From contig CACBCS010000008.1 of the NCBI GenBank assembly GCA_902537815.1, forward strand, positions 17,585 through 81,584: a DNA stretch of 64,000 nt, in the 5' to 3' direction. The DNA comes from an uncultured Pseudohongiella sp. (GTDB taxonomy: Bacteria > Pseudomonadota > Gammaproteobacteria > Pseudomonadales > Pseudohongiellaceae). The translations under genes and the position numbers were made by a program. The notes beneath the pieces were generated by a model. That model saw nothing but the letters and a program-made list of their open reading frames with translations. It did not search any database and was not told where the DNA came from. Positions within the stretch are counted from its first letter, which is position 1. Each line of letters opens with the position of its first letter. Positions 1 through 9,294 of this stretch are shown piece after piece.

Positions 1-942
1 GCCTCGAATGTCGGTGACCAGTTTGGCAGGACCAACAAGCATCTGCTGTCGCGGGCTTACAGCTGGTACTACCTTGGCATTAACCTCGGGTCGTCAACTT
101 CTTCCCTGCTGACGCCCTGGCTGCTGGAACACTGCGGGCCGGCTGTAGCTTTCGGTGTGCCCGGTGCTTTCATGGCGCTGGCGACGCTGACCTTTTGGGT
201 AGGCCGCCGGGAATTTGTCCATATTCCGCCAGCAGGCAAGGGATATCTGCAGGACATCACCGGCCCCCAAGGCCGGCGGGTGGTGAAGCGGCTGCTAGTG
301 ATTTACGTCCTGGTTGCGGCGTTCTGGTCCCTGTTCGATCAACAGGGCAGCACCTGGGTATTACAGGCGCAGAACATGGATAGGATGGTATTCGGAGTCG
401 AGTTGCTGCCTGCTCAGATTCTGGCAGCAAATCCGTTTTTGATCATCTTGCTTATACCGACCTTCACCTACCTGATCTATCCGGCAATGAACAGACTGTT
501 TGAGGTTACCCCGGCCCGGAAGATGTGTATTGGCATGTTCCTCGCTCTGACGCCGTTTCTCGTCACTGCATGGTGTGAATCGCAAATTCAGCAGGGCCTG
601 ACGCCTCATATCAGCTGGCAGCTGCTGGCTTATCTTTTGCTCTCTATTGCTGAGGTAATGCTGGTGATTACGGTGATGGAGTTTTCCTATACGCAGGCGC
701 CCAAGCGGATGAAGTCTCTGGTCATGTCCTTCTTTTACCTATCGATTTCAGCAGGGAATGTCTTTACCGCGGTGGTCAACCAGATAATCCAAAACCCTGA
801 TGGCTCCACCAAGCTCGAAGGGGCCATGTATCATTTATTTTTTGCAGGTTTTATGGGGACTGCCGCAGTGCTCTTTGCATTTTACATGGGAAGCTATGAT
901 ATGGACTTTATCATTCATGATGAGGCGGGCAGTAATGGCTGA
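1..942 (+). CDS. POT-family proton-coupled peptide transporter, 3' part
   Basis: The reading frame is open from base 1 and ends at TGA 940-942, so the 5' part lies outside the window. The first codons read NVGDQFG and then SWYYLGINLGSS, which match the middle of proton-dependent oligopeptide transporters (POT/PTR2, MFS fold): a charged loop followed by the helix with the conserved tyrosines. Roughly 310 residues remain, with about seven hydrophobic helices and a short cytoplasmic tail. POT proteins take up di- and tripeptides across the inner membrane with protons. The last 8 bases overlap the next gene, so the two are probably co-translated and may supply and process the same amino-acid or peptide substrate. 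The family call is secure; the substrate is inferred. Confidence 0.85.
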   Translation, partial: ASNVGDQFGRTNKHLLSRAYSWYYLGINLGSSTSSLLTPWLLEHCGPAVAFGVPGAFMALATLTFWVGRREFVHIPPAGKGYLQDITGPQGRRVVKRLLVIYVLVAAFWSLFDQQGSTWVLQAQNMDRMVFGVELLPAQILAANPFLIILLIPTFTYLIYPAMNRLFEVTPARKMCIGMFLALTPFLVTAWCESQIQQGLTPHISWQLLAYLLLSIAEVMLVITVMEFSYTQAPKRMKSLVMSFFYLSISAGNVFTAVVNQIIQNPDGSTKLEGAMYHLFFAGFMGTAAVLFAFYMGSYDMDFIIHDEAGSNG

Positions 943-2209
943 GCAGAGGCGAAGCTACAACTACAGCAAAAGTGAGGCTCTGCTGCAAAGAGCTAAAAAT
1001 GTGATTCCTAACGGCATTCCGGGACACTTCAATCCGGTGGTGCAGGTTCCAGCGGGAACGTACCCATTTTATGTGGACCGCGCGAAGGGCTCACGCTTCT
1101 GGGATGTAGATGGCAATGAATATATTGATTACCTGTGCGCTTATGGTCCCATGATTCTGGGTTACGATAACGAAGTTATCGAACAGGCGGTACGCGAGCA
1201 GCTGGCCAAATCAGACACCTGCACACTTGCCTCTCCGGTGATGGTGGATCTGGCGGAATTGATTGTGCAATTGATCCCTTGGGCGGATTGGGCGACTTTT
1301 GCGAAGAACGGCGCAGACGCGACCAACATGGCGGTCCTCATTGCACGCACGTACACGGGCCGTCGGAAACTGATCGCCATTGAAGGGGGGTATCATGGCA
1401 GTTCGCCCTGGATGCAGGCGAGAGGCCGCGCCGGAATCAGCGAGCGTGATCATCAGGAGTTGATTCGGATTCCGTGGAATGATCTTCCTGCCCTGCAGTC
1501 AGCACTGTTTGAGCATCCTGAAGAAATCGCTGCATTCATCAGCTCGCCCTATCATCATCCGGTTTATGAAGACAACGCCCTGCCGGATCCGGGATATTGG
1601 GAGGACGTTCACGACATGTTGCGCAAGCATCGGGTGCTGTCAATCTGTGATGATGTGCGAGCGGGTTTTCGGCTGCATATGGAAGGTTCGCCCGCTTACT
1701 TTGGCTACACGCCGGACCTCAGTTGCTATTGCAAGGCGATCGCCAATGGCTATCCGATTGCAGCTGTGGTCGGGCGTGGCGAAATAAAGGATGCGGCGGC
1801 CAGCGTTTTTCAGACCGGCAGCTTCTGGTTTTCAGCCGGACCCATGGCGGCAGCGCTGGCTTGCTTGCGGGAGCTGAGGCGTGTTGACGCGCCTGCGCGC
1901 ATTCTCAGGACAGGGACCGCGCTGTGGAGTGGTTTGCAATCGATCTCAGCCGACGCCGGCCACGAGCTGGTCGTCAGCGGCATTCCGTCAATGGCCTATT
2001 TGCGTACAGAGCACGAAGCCGGGCCCGGATTTCATCAGGCCCTCTGCGGTGAGTGCACGAGGCGCGGTTTGTTTTTAACTTCCCACCATAACCTGTTTGT
2101 TTCCGCGGCCCACACTGAGCAAGATCTCGCACAGAGCTTCGAGATATTTGCTGACGCCCTAAAGGCCGTCAAAAAACAATTTAAAGCCGGATCAAACCCA
2201 AGCGATTGA
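935..2209 (+). CDS. class III PLP aminotransferase, glutamate-1-semialdehyde aminomutase-like
   Basis: A 424-residue fold-type I PLP enzyme. ATG 935 is preferred over an upstream ATG at 800 because it follows a GAGG-type ribosome site and the family homology starts here; it overlaps the transporter end by 8 bases. The N-terminus resembles the HemL/GSAM subgroup (RAKNVIPNGIPGHFNP, then DVDGNEYIDYLCAYGP). The loop ICDDVRAGFR carries the cofactor-binding aspartate, and K267 in CKAIANGYP is the predicted Schiff-base lysine. GSAM-like aminotransferases outside heme synthesis act on amino acids or amines. Coupling to a peptide carrier suggests a catabolic role rather than tetrapyrrole synthesis, but the substrate cannot be read from sequence. 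Confidence 0.85.
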   Translation: MAEQRRSYNYSKSEALLQRAKNVIPNGIPGHFNPVVQVPAGTYPFYVDRAKGSRFWDVDGNEYIDYLCAYGPMILGYDNEVIEQAVREQLAKSDTCTLASPVMVDLAELIVQLIPWADWATFAKNGADATNMAVLIARTYTGRRKLIAIEGGYHGSSPWMQARGRAGISERDHQELIRIPWNDLPALQSALFEHPEEIAAFISSPYHHPVYEDNALPDPGYWEDVHDMLRKHRVLSICDDVRAGFRLHMEGSPAYFGYTPDLSCYCKAIANGYPIAAVVGRGEIKDAAASVFQTGSFWFSAGPMAAALACLRELRRVDAPARILRTGTALWSGLQSISADAGHELVVSGIPSMAYLRTEHEAGPGFHQALCGECTRRGLFLTSHHNLFVSAAHTEQDLAQSFEIFADALKAVKKQFKAGSNPSD

Positions 2210-2344
2210 ATGCGGAGCATGGCAAGGGGGCCCGGACTCAGGGTTTGGTCTACGTTCCCATCACGCAGAACACATATGCCAGCAGCTTTGCTGATGCTTG
2301 TCTCATCCGGACCCGGCGCTGAGTTACGATGAATGCTGATGAGC

Positions 2345-3658
2345 CTAGCGAACGCTGAGCCGGTTGGCTGCCAGCCAGTAAAAGATCAGTCCTGACCCGA
2401 TAAATCCCAGACTGAACAGCCCCTCTACCGGTCGGCTGATCAGGGTGAAACCCAGAATCCAGCCGGTGAGCAGCAGATAGAGTAAAGGCGGCAGGGGGTA
2501 AAGAAACGTTCTGTAAGGCCGCTCCAGATCGGGCTGTCGATAGCGCAGTACGAAGATGCCTGCGATGGTAACGAAACTGTTGAGCGCGAGGGTAAACCCG
2601 GAAAAAACCAGCACGGACTCAAAGGTCGAAGAGAGGATAAACAGCAGCGCAACGGAAGACTGTATCCAGATTGCGGTGGCAGGTATTCCGCTGCGGTTCT
2701 TACGGCCCAGTATTCCGATTGCGGGATAATCCTCGCCGATAACCTGAATCACTCTCGGACCCGCCATGGTCATTGCGCTGACAGTTGAGATAAGGAGCAT
2801 GGCCAGAATCAGACCAGTGAGACGACCCGCCGTCTCTCCGAAGGCCGCCTGCGCGGCGATTGCTCCTACTTCAACCTGCCCGGCGAGCAGGTCCATCGGC
2901 GCGGCGTAAAGAAAAGAAAAATTGAGCCCGAAGTAAAGCAGGGTGACAACAGCCGTGCCAGAGATCAAAATCCAGGGAAGCGTTCGCTGGGGGTCTTCGA
3001 GTTCGCTACTGAGATAAGTTGCTGCGTTCCATCCCGTGTAGGCAAAGGACACGTAGATGAGTGCCACAGCATAAGCGCCGCTGGTGATGGTTGCGAAATC
3101 GCCCTCGGCGGGCAGGAAACTCACTGGCTGTGGTGTGTCCACCGCTATCAGCGTGCCGAGGACAAAAGCGAGAATCACACCGATTTTCAGAAGGGTAAAA
3201 ATTACCTGGGTGCCGCTGCTGTTTTTGTGATTGGTGGCGTGGACTCCTGTCAGCAGAATGAGAAGGGCTGCTGCAAGAAGCTTCTGAAAGTTTTCACTCA
3301 GGCCTTCCGGAAAGATAGAAGACGCGTAAGCGGCAAACGTCATCGCAGCCAGCGCGACCGGTCCGGAAAAACCCACTGTCGAAGAAACCCAGCCCGACAC
3401 AAAGCCTGCAGCGGGATGATAAATTCGGCTGAGCAGGTTGTATTCTCCACCGGAGCGGGGCAGGGCGGCACCGAGTTCGCCGTAGGTCATGGCCCCACAC
3501 AGGGCAGCCACGCCACCAATCGCCCAGAGGGCAAGCAGAGCAAAGCCAGAGCGGATATCAAGCAGTTGAAAACCAAGACTGGTGAAGACACCGGTCCCTA
3601 CCATATTGGCGATGACAACCGCGGTGAGGGTAGGGAATCTGAACTTATCTGAAGCCAT
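2345..3658 (-). CDS. APC-superfamily amino acid/amine permease
   Basis: A 437-residue inner-membrane protein with about 12 hydrophobic helices. The start MASDKFRFPTL is followed by the APC helix-1 signature VVIANMVGTGVF. Helix 2 carries YGELGAALPRSGGEYNLL, typical of LAT/YjeH-like carriers. The frame stays open further upstream, but that extension would lie inside the next gene's coding region, so the start at 3658 is chosen; it sits one base after that gene's stop. The protein probably imports an amino acid or amine by proton symport or exchange. It is the last gene of a four-gene minus-strand cluster (6975 down to 2345) that begins with a second permease of the same superfamily. Confidence 0.85.
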   Translation of the reverse strand: MASDKFRFPTLTAVVIANMVGTGVFTSLGFQLLDIRSGFALLALWAIGGVAALCGAMTYGELGAALPRSGGEYNLLSRIYHPAAGFVSGWVSSTVGFSGPVALAAMTFAAYASSIFPEGLSENFQKLLAAALLILLTGVHATNHKNSSGTQVIFTLLKIGVILAFVLGTLIAVDTPQPVSFLPAEGDFATITSGAYAVALIYVSFAYTGWNAATYLSSELEDPQRTLPWILISGTAVVTLLYFGLNFSFLYAAPMDLLAGQVEVGAIAAQAAFGETAGRLTGLILAMLLISTVSAMTMAGPRVIQVIGEDYPAIGILGRKNRSGIPATAIWIQSSVALLFILSSTFESVLVFSGFTLALNSFVTIAGIFVLRYRQPDLERPYRTFLYPLPPLLYLLLTGWILGFTLISRPVEGLFSLGFIGSGLIFYWLAANRLSVR

Positions 3659-3659
3659 A

Positions 3660-4481
3660 TCAGTTGATACGGCGGGTCTCGCCGGGCACCATGAATAGAT
3701 CTGCTCCGCGCAGCGGTCGTGGTCTCTGCATCGGATCTCCGGGGATCGTTCTGGGCACATGGATTCCGACATTTCGTTTGGCGCCGACCCGGTTTTCCAG
3801 AATATTCCTTCCTTCGCGGCTGCCAAAAAACCAGTACGGAGGAAAAGCCATATTCGGAGAAACCTGACCCCAGTAATCGGAATTGCGAGCGAAATGGACG
3901 TCATTAGAGTCGGCATCCCCCATGTGCACAACCACGCTTCGTTCGTTAAGGGTGACGCGCCAGACGATATTCTGAACGTTCAGTCGGTCGGTTGGCCACC
4001 CGGAATGGGGTATCCGAACGGCCTCGACTTTCAGCTTGTCCATCGAAAGGATGACAGGTGCATCCTGATACTCGAGGGCAACACCGTTTACCCGATCAAA
4101 AACCAGTTCTTGCATGGGGTCCGCTATGGACCGCATGGCGAGAACCGCCTGCTGAGGTGCGTAGAGCATGATGTCGGGCTGCGCGGTCAGCAGTCTGAGC
4201 ATGTCGTCAGCAGAGAAATGGTCTCCGTGGAAGTGACTCACGAAAATCGCGTCGACGCCATCAAAGGGTTCGTCACCGGCAAACAGCGCCTCCCGCATCG
4301 CTTCGGGTACCAGCAGATACTGACCATAGCTCTCCGGGTACAGCGGGTCGAACAGCACCTTGGTGTCGCCGTCTGTAACCATCACCGCTTCGTTCGCCAT
4401 GTAGAACGCCTGCTGCGCGTTCGCCTGGGTCGTCAGTGTCAGGATTGACACCAAGGCGACAGCGATAGATTTCAGTTCCAC
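3660..4481 (-). CDS. exported metallo-beta-lactamase-fold hydrolase
   Basis: A 273-residue protein with a Sec signal peptide (cleavage near AQA, about residue 23) and the MBL metal motif HFHGDH at residues 83-88, preceded by the strand ending DAIFVS. Further metal ligands are plausible at IPHSG and HMGDAD. It therefore looks like a periplasmic binuclear metallohydrolase of the UlaG/RNase-Z-like branch rather than a true beta-lactamase. The start is GTG, only six bases after the upstream gene's stop, so translation is probably coupled. Position between two permeases suggests that it hydrolyses a lactone, ester or amide before or after transport. The substrate is unknown. Confidence 0.8.
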   Translation of the reverse strand: MELKSIAVALVSILTLTTQANAQQAFYMANEAVMVTDGDTKVLFDPLYPESYGQYLLVPEAMREALFAGDEPFDGVDAIFVSHFHGDHFSADDMLRLLTAQPDIMLYAPQQAVLAMRSIADPMQELVFDRVNGVALEYQDAPVILSMDKLKVEAVRIPHSGWPTDRLNVQNIVWRVTLNERSVVVHMGDADSNDVHFARNSDYWGQVSPNMAFPPYWFFGSREGRNILENRVGAKRNVGIHVPRTIPGDPMQRPRPLRGADLFMVPGETRRIN

Positions 4482-4487
4482 TGTTGT

Positions 4488-5495
4488 TTAATCGTCCTGA
4501 TTTTGCGCTGCCAATCTCTCTTCGGCCCGGTGCCCGGACAGAATGTTATACATCCCGTAGTTGCCCTCATGACAGGCGTATTCATAAATTTTGTCGGGCG
4601 TATGGTCAAAAATAATCTCCCGGGTGTAGGAGGAGGTGAATTGCCCCGGATCACTCGACGTCAGCTGATACTGCAGTGCGTTGTCGCTGATTCTGGTGAG
4701 ACGCTCCACGTTGACTTTCCTGTCCGTTTCCGGACTGGTGCTGCTGGCATCAGAATAATTCGTTGTTTCAATGACCAGGGTGTCGCCTTCCCACCAGCCG
4801 CGTGAATCGCCGTGCCAGAGTTTTACGCCGGCCGGTGCATGGGGCTGTTCGACGATCGGGATGATGCGCGCATCGTGGGCCATTTCCTGATAGATCACCA
4901 CAGTGCCCCGCGACTGTACAATCTGCCAGTAGCTGTTGTAGCCCGAGCCGAGCCGGGGCGCTCCGAATGACAGGCAGCGCTCTCCAAGCGGTCGGTCCGT
5001 CCACGAGTCGGCCGGATGGGCCGTGCGCCATTCTCTCAGTTCCCGGGCGGCAGCAACTGCCGCTTCAGTCCGCGGAGGATATTTGCCGTTGGGAGGGTCT
5101 GTGATCTGCGAGGTACGGCGGTGCACGGTCCGCTCCGCCATCCACTGGGAGTCGTAGTTCCCGGTAGTTGGATCGTAGGAGTTGATTTCGCCGCTAAATA
5201 CGGCCTCGAGAACGGCGCCACCAAACAGCGCATCTTCTCCGGCCGCCATAATTTCGCCGATTCGGCTTTGAATGAAAGCCATGTCTTCGTCAGTCAGCAA
5301 TTCCTTGTTGCCGAAGACATCGGGTCTCTCAACTGGAGTGATGGTGTTATTTTCCCACACACCCTGCAGATCGGGATGTCCGTCGGGTGTTCGCGGGGCC
5401 TGATAGTTGGGGTCTGCCTGACCGTTTACCTGGCCGGAAATTGCTAAAAATAGCAATAAAATCAATGAGCTGCTTTTTATTATTGTGCGGGTCAT
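4488..5495 (-). CDS. exported protein of unknown function (WWEGDTLVIET family)
   Basis: A 335-residue protein with a clear signal peptide (hydrophobic SLILLLFLAISG, cleavage near NGQA). It then reads RTPDGHPDLQGVWEN, and later WWEGDTLVIETTNY and YEYACHEGNYGMYNIL. These are hallmarks of a large uncharacterised secreted family frequent in Acidobacteria and marine Gammaproteobacteria, usually found with permeases, TonB receptors and amidohydrolases. No catalytic motif is recognised. Cys 169-170 region (GERCLSFG) and the C-terminal CHEGNY are conserved-looking. It lies in the minus-strand cluster with the metallohydrolase and two permeases, which suggests a shared periplasmic pathway. Function is not assigned. 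Confidence 0.8.
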   Translation of the reverse strand: MTRTIIKSSSLILLLFLAISGQVNGQADPNYQAPRTPDGHPDLQGVWENNTITPVERPDVFGNKELLTDEDMAFIQSRIGEIMAAGEDALFGGAVLEAVFSGEINSYDPTTGNYDSQWMAERTVHRRTSQITDPPNGKYPPRTEAAVAAARELREWRTAHPADSWTDRPLGERCLSFGAPRLGSGYNSYWQIVQSRGTVVIYQEMAHDARIIPIVEQPHAPAGVKLWHGDSRGWWEGDTLVIETTNYSDASSTSPETDRKVNVERLTRISDNALQYQLTSSDPGQFTSSYTREIIFDHTPDKIYEYACHEGNYGMYNILSGHRAEERLAAQNQDD

Positions 5496-5604
5496 GGGGG
5501 CTGTCCTCTACGTTCAACCGTGGAGCTCTATCTTCAACTACTGACTGTCATTTCGCAAGCGCCCGGGTCTGCACCAGAGCCGCATTCCGAAGGGTAATTG
5601 TCGC

Positions 5605-6975
5605 TCAGTCTGCCCGGCTGGAGAGCCGTGACAGGCCGAACAGCAGGGCGCCCAGAATGATCCAGAATACAATGATCGCCCACTCCTGTGGCCAGATCAG
5701 CGCAGATGGGCTGCCGGGGAAATAGAGCGCGCCGATGGCCACTGAGAGAACCAGCGCGAGATAACCGGTGAAACTGCCCGCTGGTGCCTGATAGGGCCGC
5801 TCCAGCTCGGGTTCGTTTTTGCGCAGCGCCAGAAAGGATAAGGCAACGAAGGCATAGGCCACAACGATGCCGAGCCCGCCTGCATTTACCAGCCAAACCA
5901 GTGCCGGCCGACCGAAGAAAGGTGAAATCACAGACAGTGCCCCAATCAGCAGAATCGCATTTTTGGGGGTGTGATAGCGGGGATGGACTTCGGCCAGCGC
6001 TGCGGGGAGCATGCCCGCCTTTGCCATGGCATAGAGGGCCCGGCTGGCACCCACAATCAGAGCATTCCAGCTGGTCACGATGCCAGCCAGCCCCGTCACC
6101 AGCAGAACAGTTTCGCCTAATTTGCCGTAAATCACGCCATTGGCTTCAGCTGTCACCAGATCAGCAGCGGCGAGCGTATCGCCGTCCATGACCAGCCCCA
6201 CACCAATGATGATCAGGGCATACCAGGCAATGGCCATCATCACGGACAGAATCAGAGCGGTGCCGATATCGCGGTACGGAAGATCAATTTCTTCCGCGGC
6301 CTGTGGAATGATGTCAAAGCCCACAAACATGAACGGCACCATGACCAGTACAATCGTGATACCGGTCGCTCCTTCGGCAAACAGCGGATCGAGATTGGAG
6401 ATCGAGCCGGTAACGCCTGCCCCGCCGACGAAGAAAAAGCCGACGACAAGGATAAGCAGCACGACTGTGGTTTGGACGATGGCAACAAATTTGACGCCGA
6501 TGACATTCAGCGTGGTCATAATGATGGCGCCGGCGATACCGGTAGCTACCCAGGTGGCATAAACATCCCAACCCGCAACAGTCCACAGATAGCCGATGTC
6601 CAGCCCGGGCACCAGCGAGTCCATGACCGTCGGCAGAGCAACCGCTTCAAAAGCGATAACAGACATGTAGCCCAGGATGATTGCCCAGGTGCAAATAAAC
6701 GAAGCCCGATAGCCGAGGGCTCTTTCGCTGTAGACATGCTCGCCGCCTGCGTAGGGTAGTGCGGACGACAGTTCTGCATACGTCAGGCCGACCACTGCAA
6801 TGGCGCCACCGCCAAGCAGGAACGCGGTGATGGCACCAAGAACACCCGCGGAAGTGATCCAGGTGCCGGTGAGGACCACCCAACTCCAGCCAATCATTGC
6901 GCCAAAGGCCAGTGCGACCACGTCCCGCCTGCCTAGAACGCGAAGAAAACTCGATTGTTGAGAACTGTCAGGCAT
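5605..6975 (-). CDS. APC-superfamily amino acid/amine permease
   Basis: A 456-residue carrier with about 12 transmembrane helices and a short hydrophilic N-terminus. Helix 1 reads VVALAFGAMIGWSWVV, and helix 2 carries YAELSSALPYAGGEHVYSER, the APC pattern; a FDIIPQAAEEI segment resembles the cytosolic loop seen in Ctr/AguD-like amine carriers. It begins the minus-strand cluster 6975-2345. It is clearly a paralogue of the permease at 2345-3658 but diverged, so the pair may handle two related substrates or an uptake/exchange pair. Subfamily substrate is inferred only as an amino acid or polyamine. Confidence 0.85.
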   Translation of the reverse strand: MPDSSQQSSFLRVLGRRDVVALAFGAMIGWSWVVLTGTWITSAGVLGAITAFLLGGGAIAVVGLTYAELSSALPYAGGEHVYSERALGYRASFICTWAIILGYMSVIAFEAVALPTVMDSLVPGLDIGYLWTVAGWDVYATWVATGIAGAIIMTTLNVIGVKFVAIVQTTVVLLILVVGFFFVGGAGVTGSISNLDPLFAEGATGITIVLVMVPFMFVGFDIIPQAAEEIDLPYRDIGTALILSVMMAIAWYALIIIGVGLVMDGDTLAAADLVTAEANGVIYGKLGETVLLVTGLAGIVTSWNALIVGASRALYAMAKAGMLPAALAEVHPRYHTPKNAILLIGALSVISPFFGRPALVWLVNAGGLGIVVAYAFVALSFLALRKNEPELERPYQAPAGSFTGYLALVLSVAIGALYFPGSPSALIWPQEWAIIVFWIILGALLFGLSRLSSRAD

Positions 6976-7182
6976 AAAACTGTTTCCGGATTCTTGTCGT
7001 TTTTGTTTGTGGACCGGTCGGTAATAGTCTAGTCTTGGCCGCGCTCAGCGGGAGGCAGCACAAGAAGCACAAGGCGGCAGATTCGGGCGAAAACGCGCGA
7101 CTCGCCCTTCATTGTCTGGCGGGCCGCATTGTTTGACTCAACCGTTTGTCAGTAAACCAATAACGCGAGGTTTTTACCAGCA

Positions 7183-7458
7183 ATGAGACTGATCTCCTTT
7201 TTCCTGATGGCTATGGCGCTTGTTGCCTGCGAAGTGGACACCACCCCTCGGTTTGAACGGATGAGCTTCGAGGAACTGGCGGAATACAACCGGGGCAAGC
7301 CGCTCAGTCAGATGATTGTATGCGATGATGAAAACCGCTCTTTCAGCCGGGTCCGCCGGCGTCGCTGTATGACGGTGGAGGCGCGGTACGGATCCCGGGA
7401 ACAGATCGGGCAACTCGGTGTGCTGAACTCCATTCCCGGCTATTCGGGCGTCGAATAA
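7183..7458 (+). CDS. small predicted lipoprotein of unknown function
   Basis: A 91-residue product with an N-terminal hydrophobic segment and a lipobox (ALVAC, Cys 16), which predicts a lipid-anchored periplasmic protein. The remainder is polar, with an arginine cluster (RVRRRR) and one cysteine next to it. A GAGG sequence lies about 12 bases before the ATG. It stands alone between two minus-strand genes and is followed by a pyrimidine-rich stretch (about 7464-7492). No family is recognised. The lipobox and ribosome site favour a real gene. Confidence 0.55.
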   Translation: MRLISFFLMAMALVACEVDTTPRFERMSFEELAEYNRGKPLSQMIVCDDENRSFSRVRRRRCMTVEARYGSREQIGQLGVLNSIPGYSGVE

Positions 7459-7595
7459 GCCGTACCTTCTTTCTTCCTACCTTCCTTCCTTGTCCTGCGC
7501 CGCGCCCGGGTGTGGTACTGGCGGGCCTGAACCGTTCCGGACCGGCAGTGCTGACAGGCTGAAAAGATCTGTCTTCAGGTTTAGGGCACTGTGCG

Positions 7596-9266
7596 CTACG
7601 GCGAGTCTCGGTCGTAGACCAGCGAACCCCCTATCCAGGTTTTTTCGACGTCCACCTCCATAATGCGTTCCGGATCAATAGACAGCAGATCTTCTGACAG
7701 CAATACCATGTCGGCAAACTTTCCGACCTCCAGCGTGCCTTTTTTGTATTCTTCAAAGTTGAGGTAGGCTCCCAGCGCCGTGTAGGCGCGGATGGCTTCT
7801 TCCATGGAGATGGCTTCGTCCGCTCCGTACACGGTGCCAGTCATCCCTTTGCGGGTTACGGCGGCGTAAATACCCACCAGCGGTCCGATCGGCAGGATAT
7901 CGCTGGAAATGGCGACGGTTATTCCATGATCCATCGGGCCGCGCAGTGGGTTGTTGTGCTGCAGTCTCCAGCCATCGAGGTTTTCGGCGTAGCGCCCTTC
8001 CAGGGTATAGGTGAAATTCGGCTGTTGGGTAATGTGAATGGCATGCTCTGCCATCAGTTCCATCGTCAGCTCCGGCGGTCTCATGGAGAAGTGGTTCAGG
8101 TAGTGGCGGTGATCCTCCAGCGGGTTACGTTCCAGAGCATCGGCCAGCGTATTGACCACCAGTACGATGGCCGCATCGCCAATGGCGTGGATGCCCATCT
8201 GGTAGCCGGCATCATGAATTTCATTGAGGTGGGCAACCAGTTCGCCCTCCGGCATGTTGAGATAACCCCGATATTCGCCCTGATTGACGTAGGGCTCGAG
8301 GGTATAGGCAGCCGGTCCGGTGAAACCGCCGTCAGCGAAGACCTTGATTGGACCGGGTTTCAGAAAGTCGTTGCCCTCCCCGACCCGTGCGTTGAGCGCA
8401 TTGATGGCATCAGGGTCATACCACTGGAACTGGAGTGCCGATCGCGGCAGCGCCAGCGCGTTATTCTGATAGAGGTCCTCGAACATCTCGTAGTCATCGA
8501 CGGTTTTTGAGGCATCCGTGATTGAGGTGATGCCTTTGGCCAGCAGCGCATTAAGGTTCACTTCCAGACTGGCGATGATTTCTTCATAAGTGGAATCTGG
8601 TACCAGTCTTCCAACAATGCTCTGGCGCTCCCTGATGACGCCATTCAGCTGTCCGTCTTCTCCCACTTCAATCACGCCGCCTTCGGGCTGCTGGGTGTCC
8701 AGAGTAATTTCCGCAAGCTGCAGTGCCAACGAGTTGGTTACTGCGCTATGCCCTCCTGCCCGGGTGAGAATGACCGGATTATTCGGAGCCACTGCATCCA
8801 GATCGACGCGCAGCGGGCGTCTCCCTTCATCGAGTTCGTCTTCGGACCAGCCATAGCCGGTGATCCATTCGCCTTCGCCAATCTCTTCGATTTTGGCCGT
8901 GATGAGCTGTTGGATTTCTTCAATGGAGGTGACTTCGCTCAGTTCGATGTAGCGCTGTGGCCGCCCGCGGATGTGTGTGTGAGAGTCGTTGAAACCGGGT
9001 ATGACAAGTTTGCCGCCGAGATCAACCGTCTCTTCGGCATCAAACTGTTCAGCCAGGCTGCTATCACCGGTTGCCACGATCAACCCGTCAGTGACGACCA
9101 GGGTGTCGACCAGAGAGAAAGCTTCGTCAGCTACGAAAATTTTGCCGTTAGTCAGAATGAGATCAGCGGGACTCACGGCGCCCATTCGCTCTGACTCCTC
9201 TCCGCCGCAGGCGGCCAGAAAAATCAGAATGAAAGGTACAAAAATAGCGGTTCTCATTTTATTCAT
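7596..9266 (-). CDS. lipoprotein amidohydrolase, YtcJ/amidohydrolase-3 family
   Basis: A 556-residue metal-dependent hydrolase. The chosen ATG (9266) has a GAGAGG ribosome site and gives a signal ending in LIFLAAC, a lipobox, so the enzyme is probably anchored facing the periplasm. The amidohydrolase core shows the metal motif NDSHTHIRG, a KVFADGGFTGPAAY segment, GIHAIGDAAI, and a late SSDILP metal aspartate. The C-terminus has the beta-sandwich return typical of the family (KGTLEVGKFADMVLLSEDLL). YtcJ-like enzymes hydrolyse N-acyl amino acids or cyclic amides; the exact substrate is open. Its start is 28 bases after the stop of the upstream aminotransferase, so the two probably form an operon. 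Confidence 0.85.
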   Translation of the reverse strand: MNKMRTAIFVPFILIFLAACGGEESERMGAVSPADLILTNGKIFVADEAFSLVDTLVVTDGLIVATGDSSLAEQFDAEETVDLGGKLVIPGFNDSHTHIRGRPQRYIELSEVTSIEEIQQLITAKIEEIGEGEWITGYGWSEDELDEGRRPLRVDLDAVAPNNPVILTRAGGHSAVTNSLALQLAEITLDTQQPEGGVIEVGEDGQLNGVIRERQSIVGRLVPDSTYEEIIASLEVNLNALLAKGITSITDASKTVDDYEMFEDLYQNNALALPRSALQFQWYDPDAINALNARVGEGNDFLKPGPIKVFADGGFTGPAAYTLEPYVNQGEYRGYLNMPEGELVAHLNEIHDAGYQMGIHAIGDAAIVLVVNTLADALERNPLEDHRHYLNHFSMRPPELTMELMAEHAIHITQQPNFTYTLEGRYAENLDGWRLQHNNPLRGPMDHGITVAISSDILPIGPLVGIYAAVTRKGMTGTVYGADEAISMEEAIRAYTALGAYLNFEEYKKGTLEVGKFADMVLLSEDLLSIDPERIMEVDVEKTWIGGSLVYDRDSP

Positions 9267-9294
9267 TAGCGCGGCAACCTCTCCGGTCAGTGTT

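Noticed and set aside
3659..3931. N-terminal extension of the permease at 2345-3658
   Set aside because: It overlaps the coding region of the metallohydrolase and has no hydrophobic or conserved sequence.
3759..4448. Plus-strand open frame of about 229 codons
   Set aside because: It lies antisense to the metallo-beta-lactamase-fold gene, which has HFHGDH and a signal peptide.
7464..7492. Pyrimidine-rich tract after the small lipoprotein gene
   Set aside because: Low-complexity TTCCT repeats, but no stem precedes it, so it is not a convincing terminator.
7926..8510. Plus-strand open frame antisense to the amidohydrolase
   Set aside because: Explained by GC-rich codon bias on the coding strand; no family similarity or start signal.
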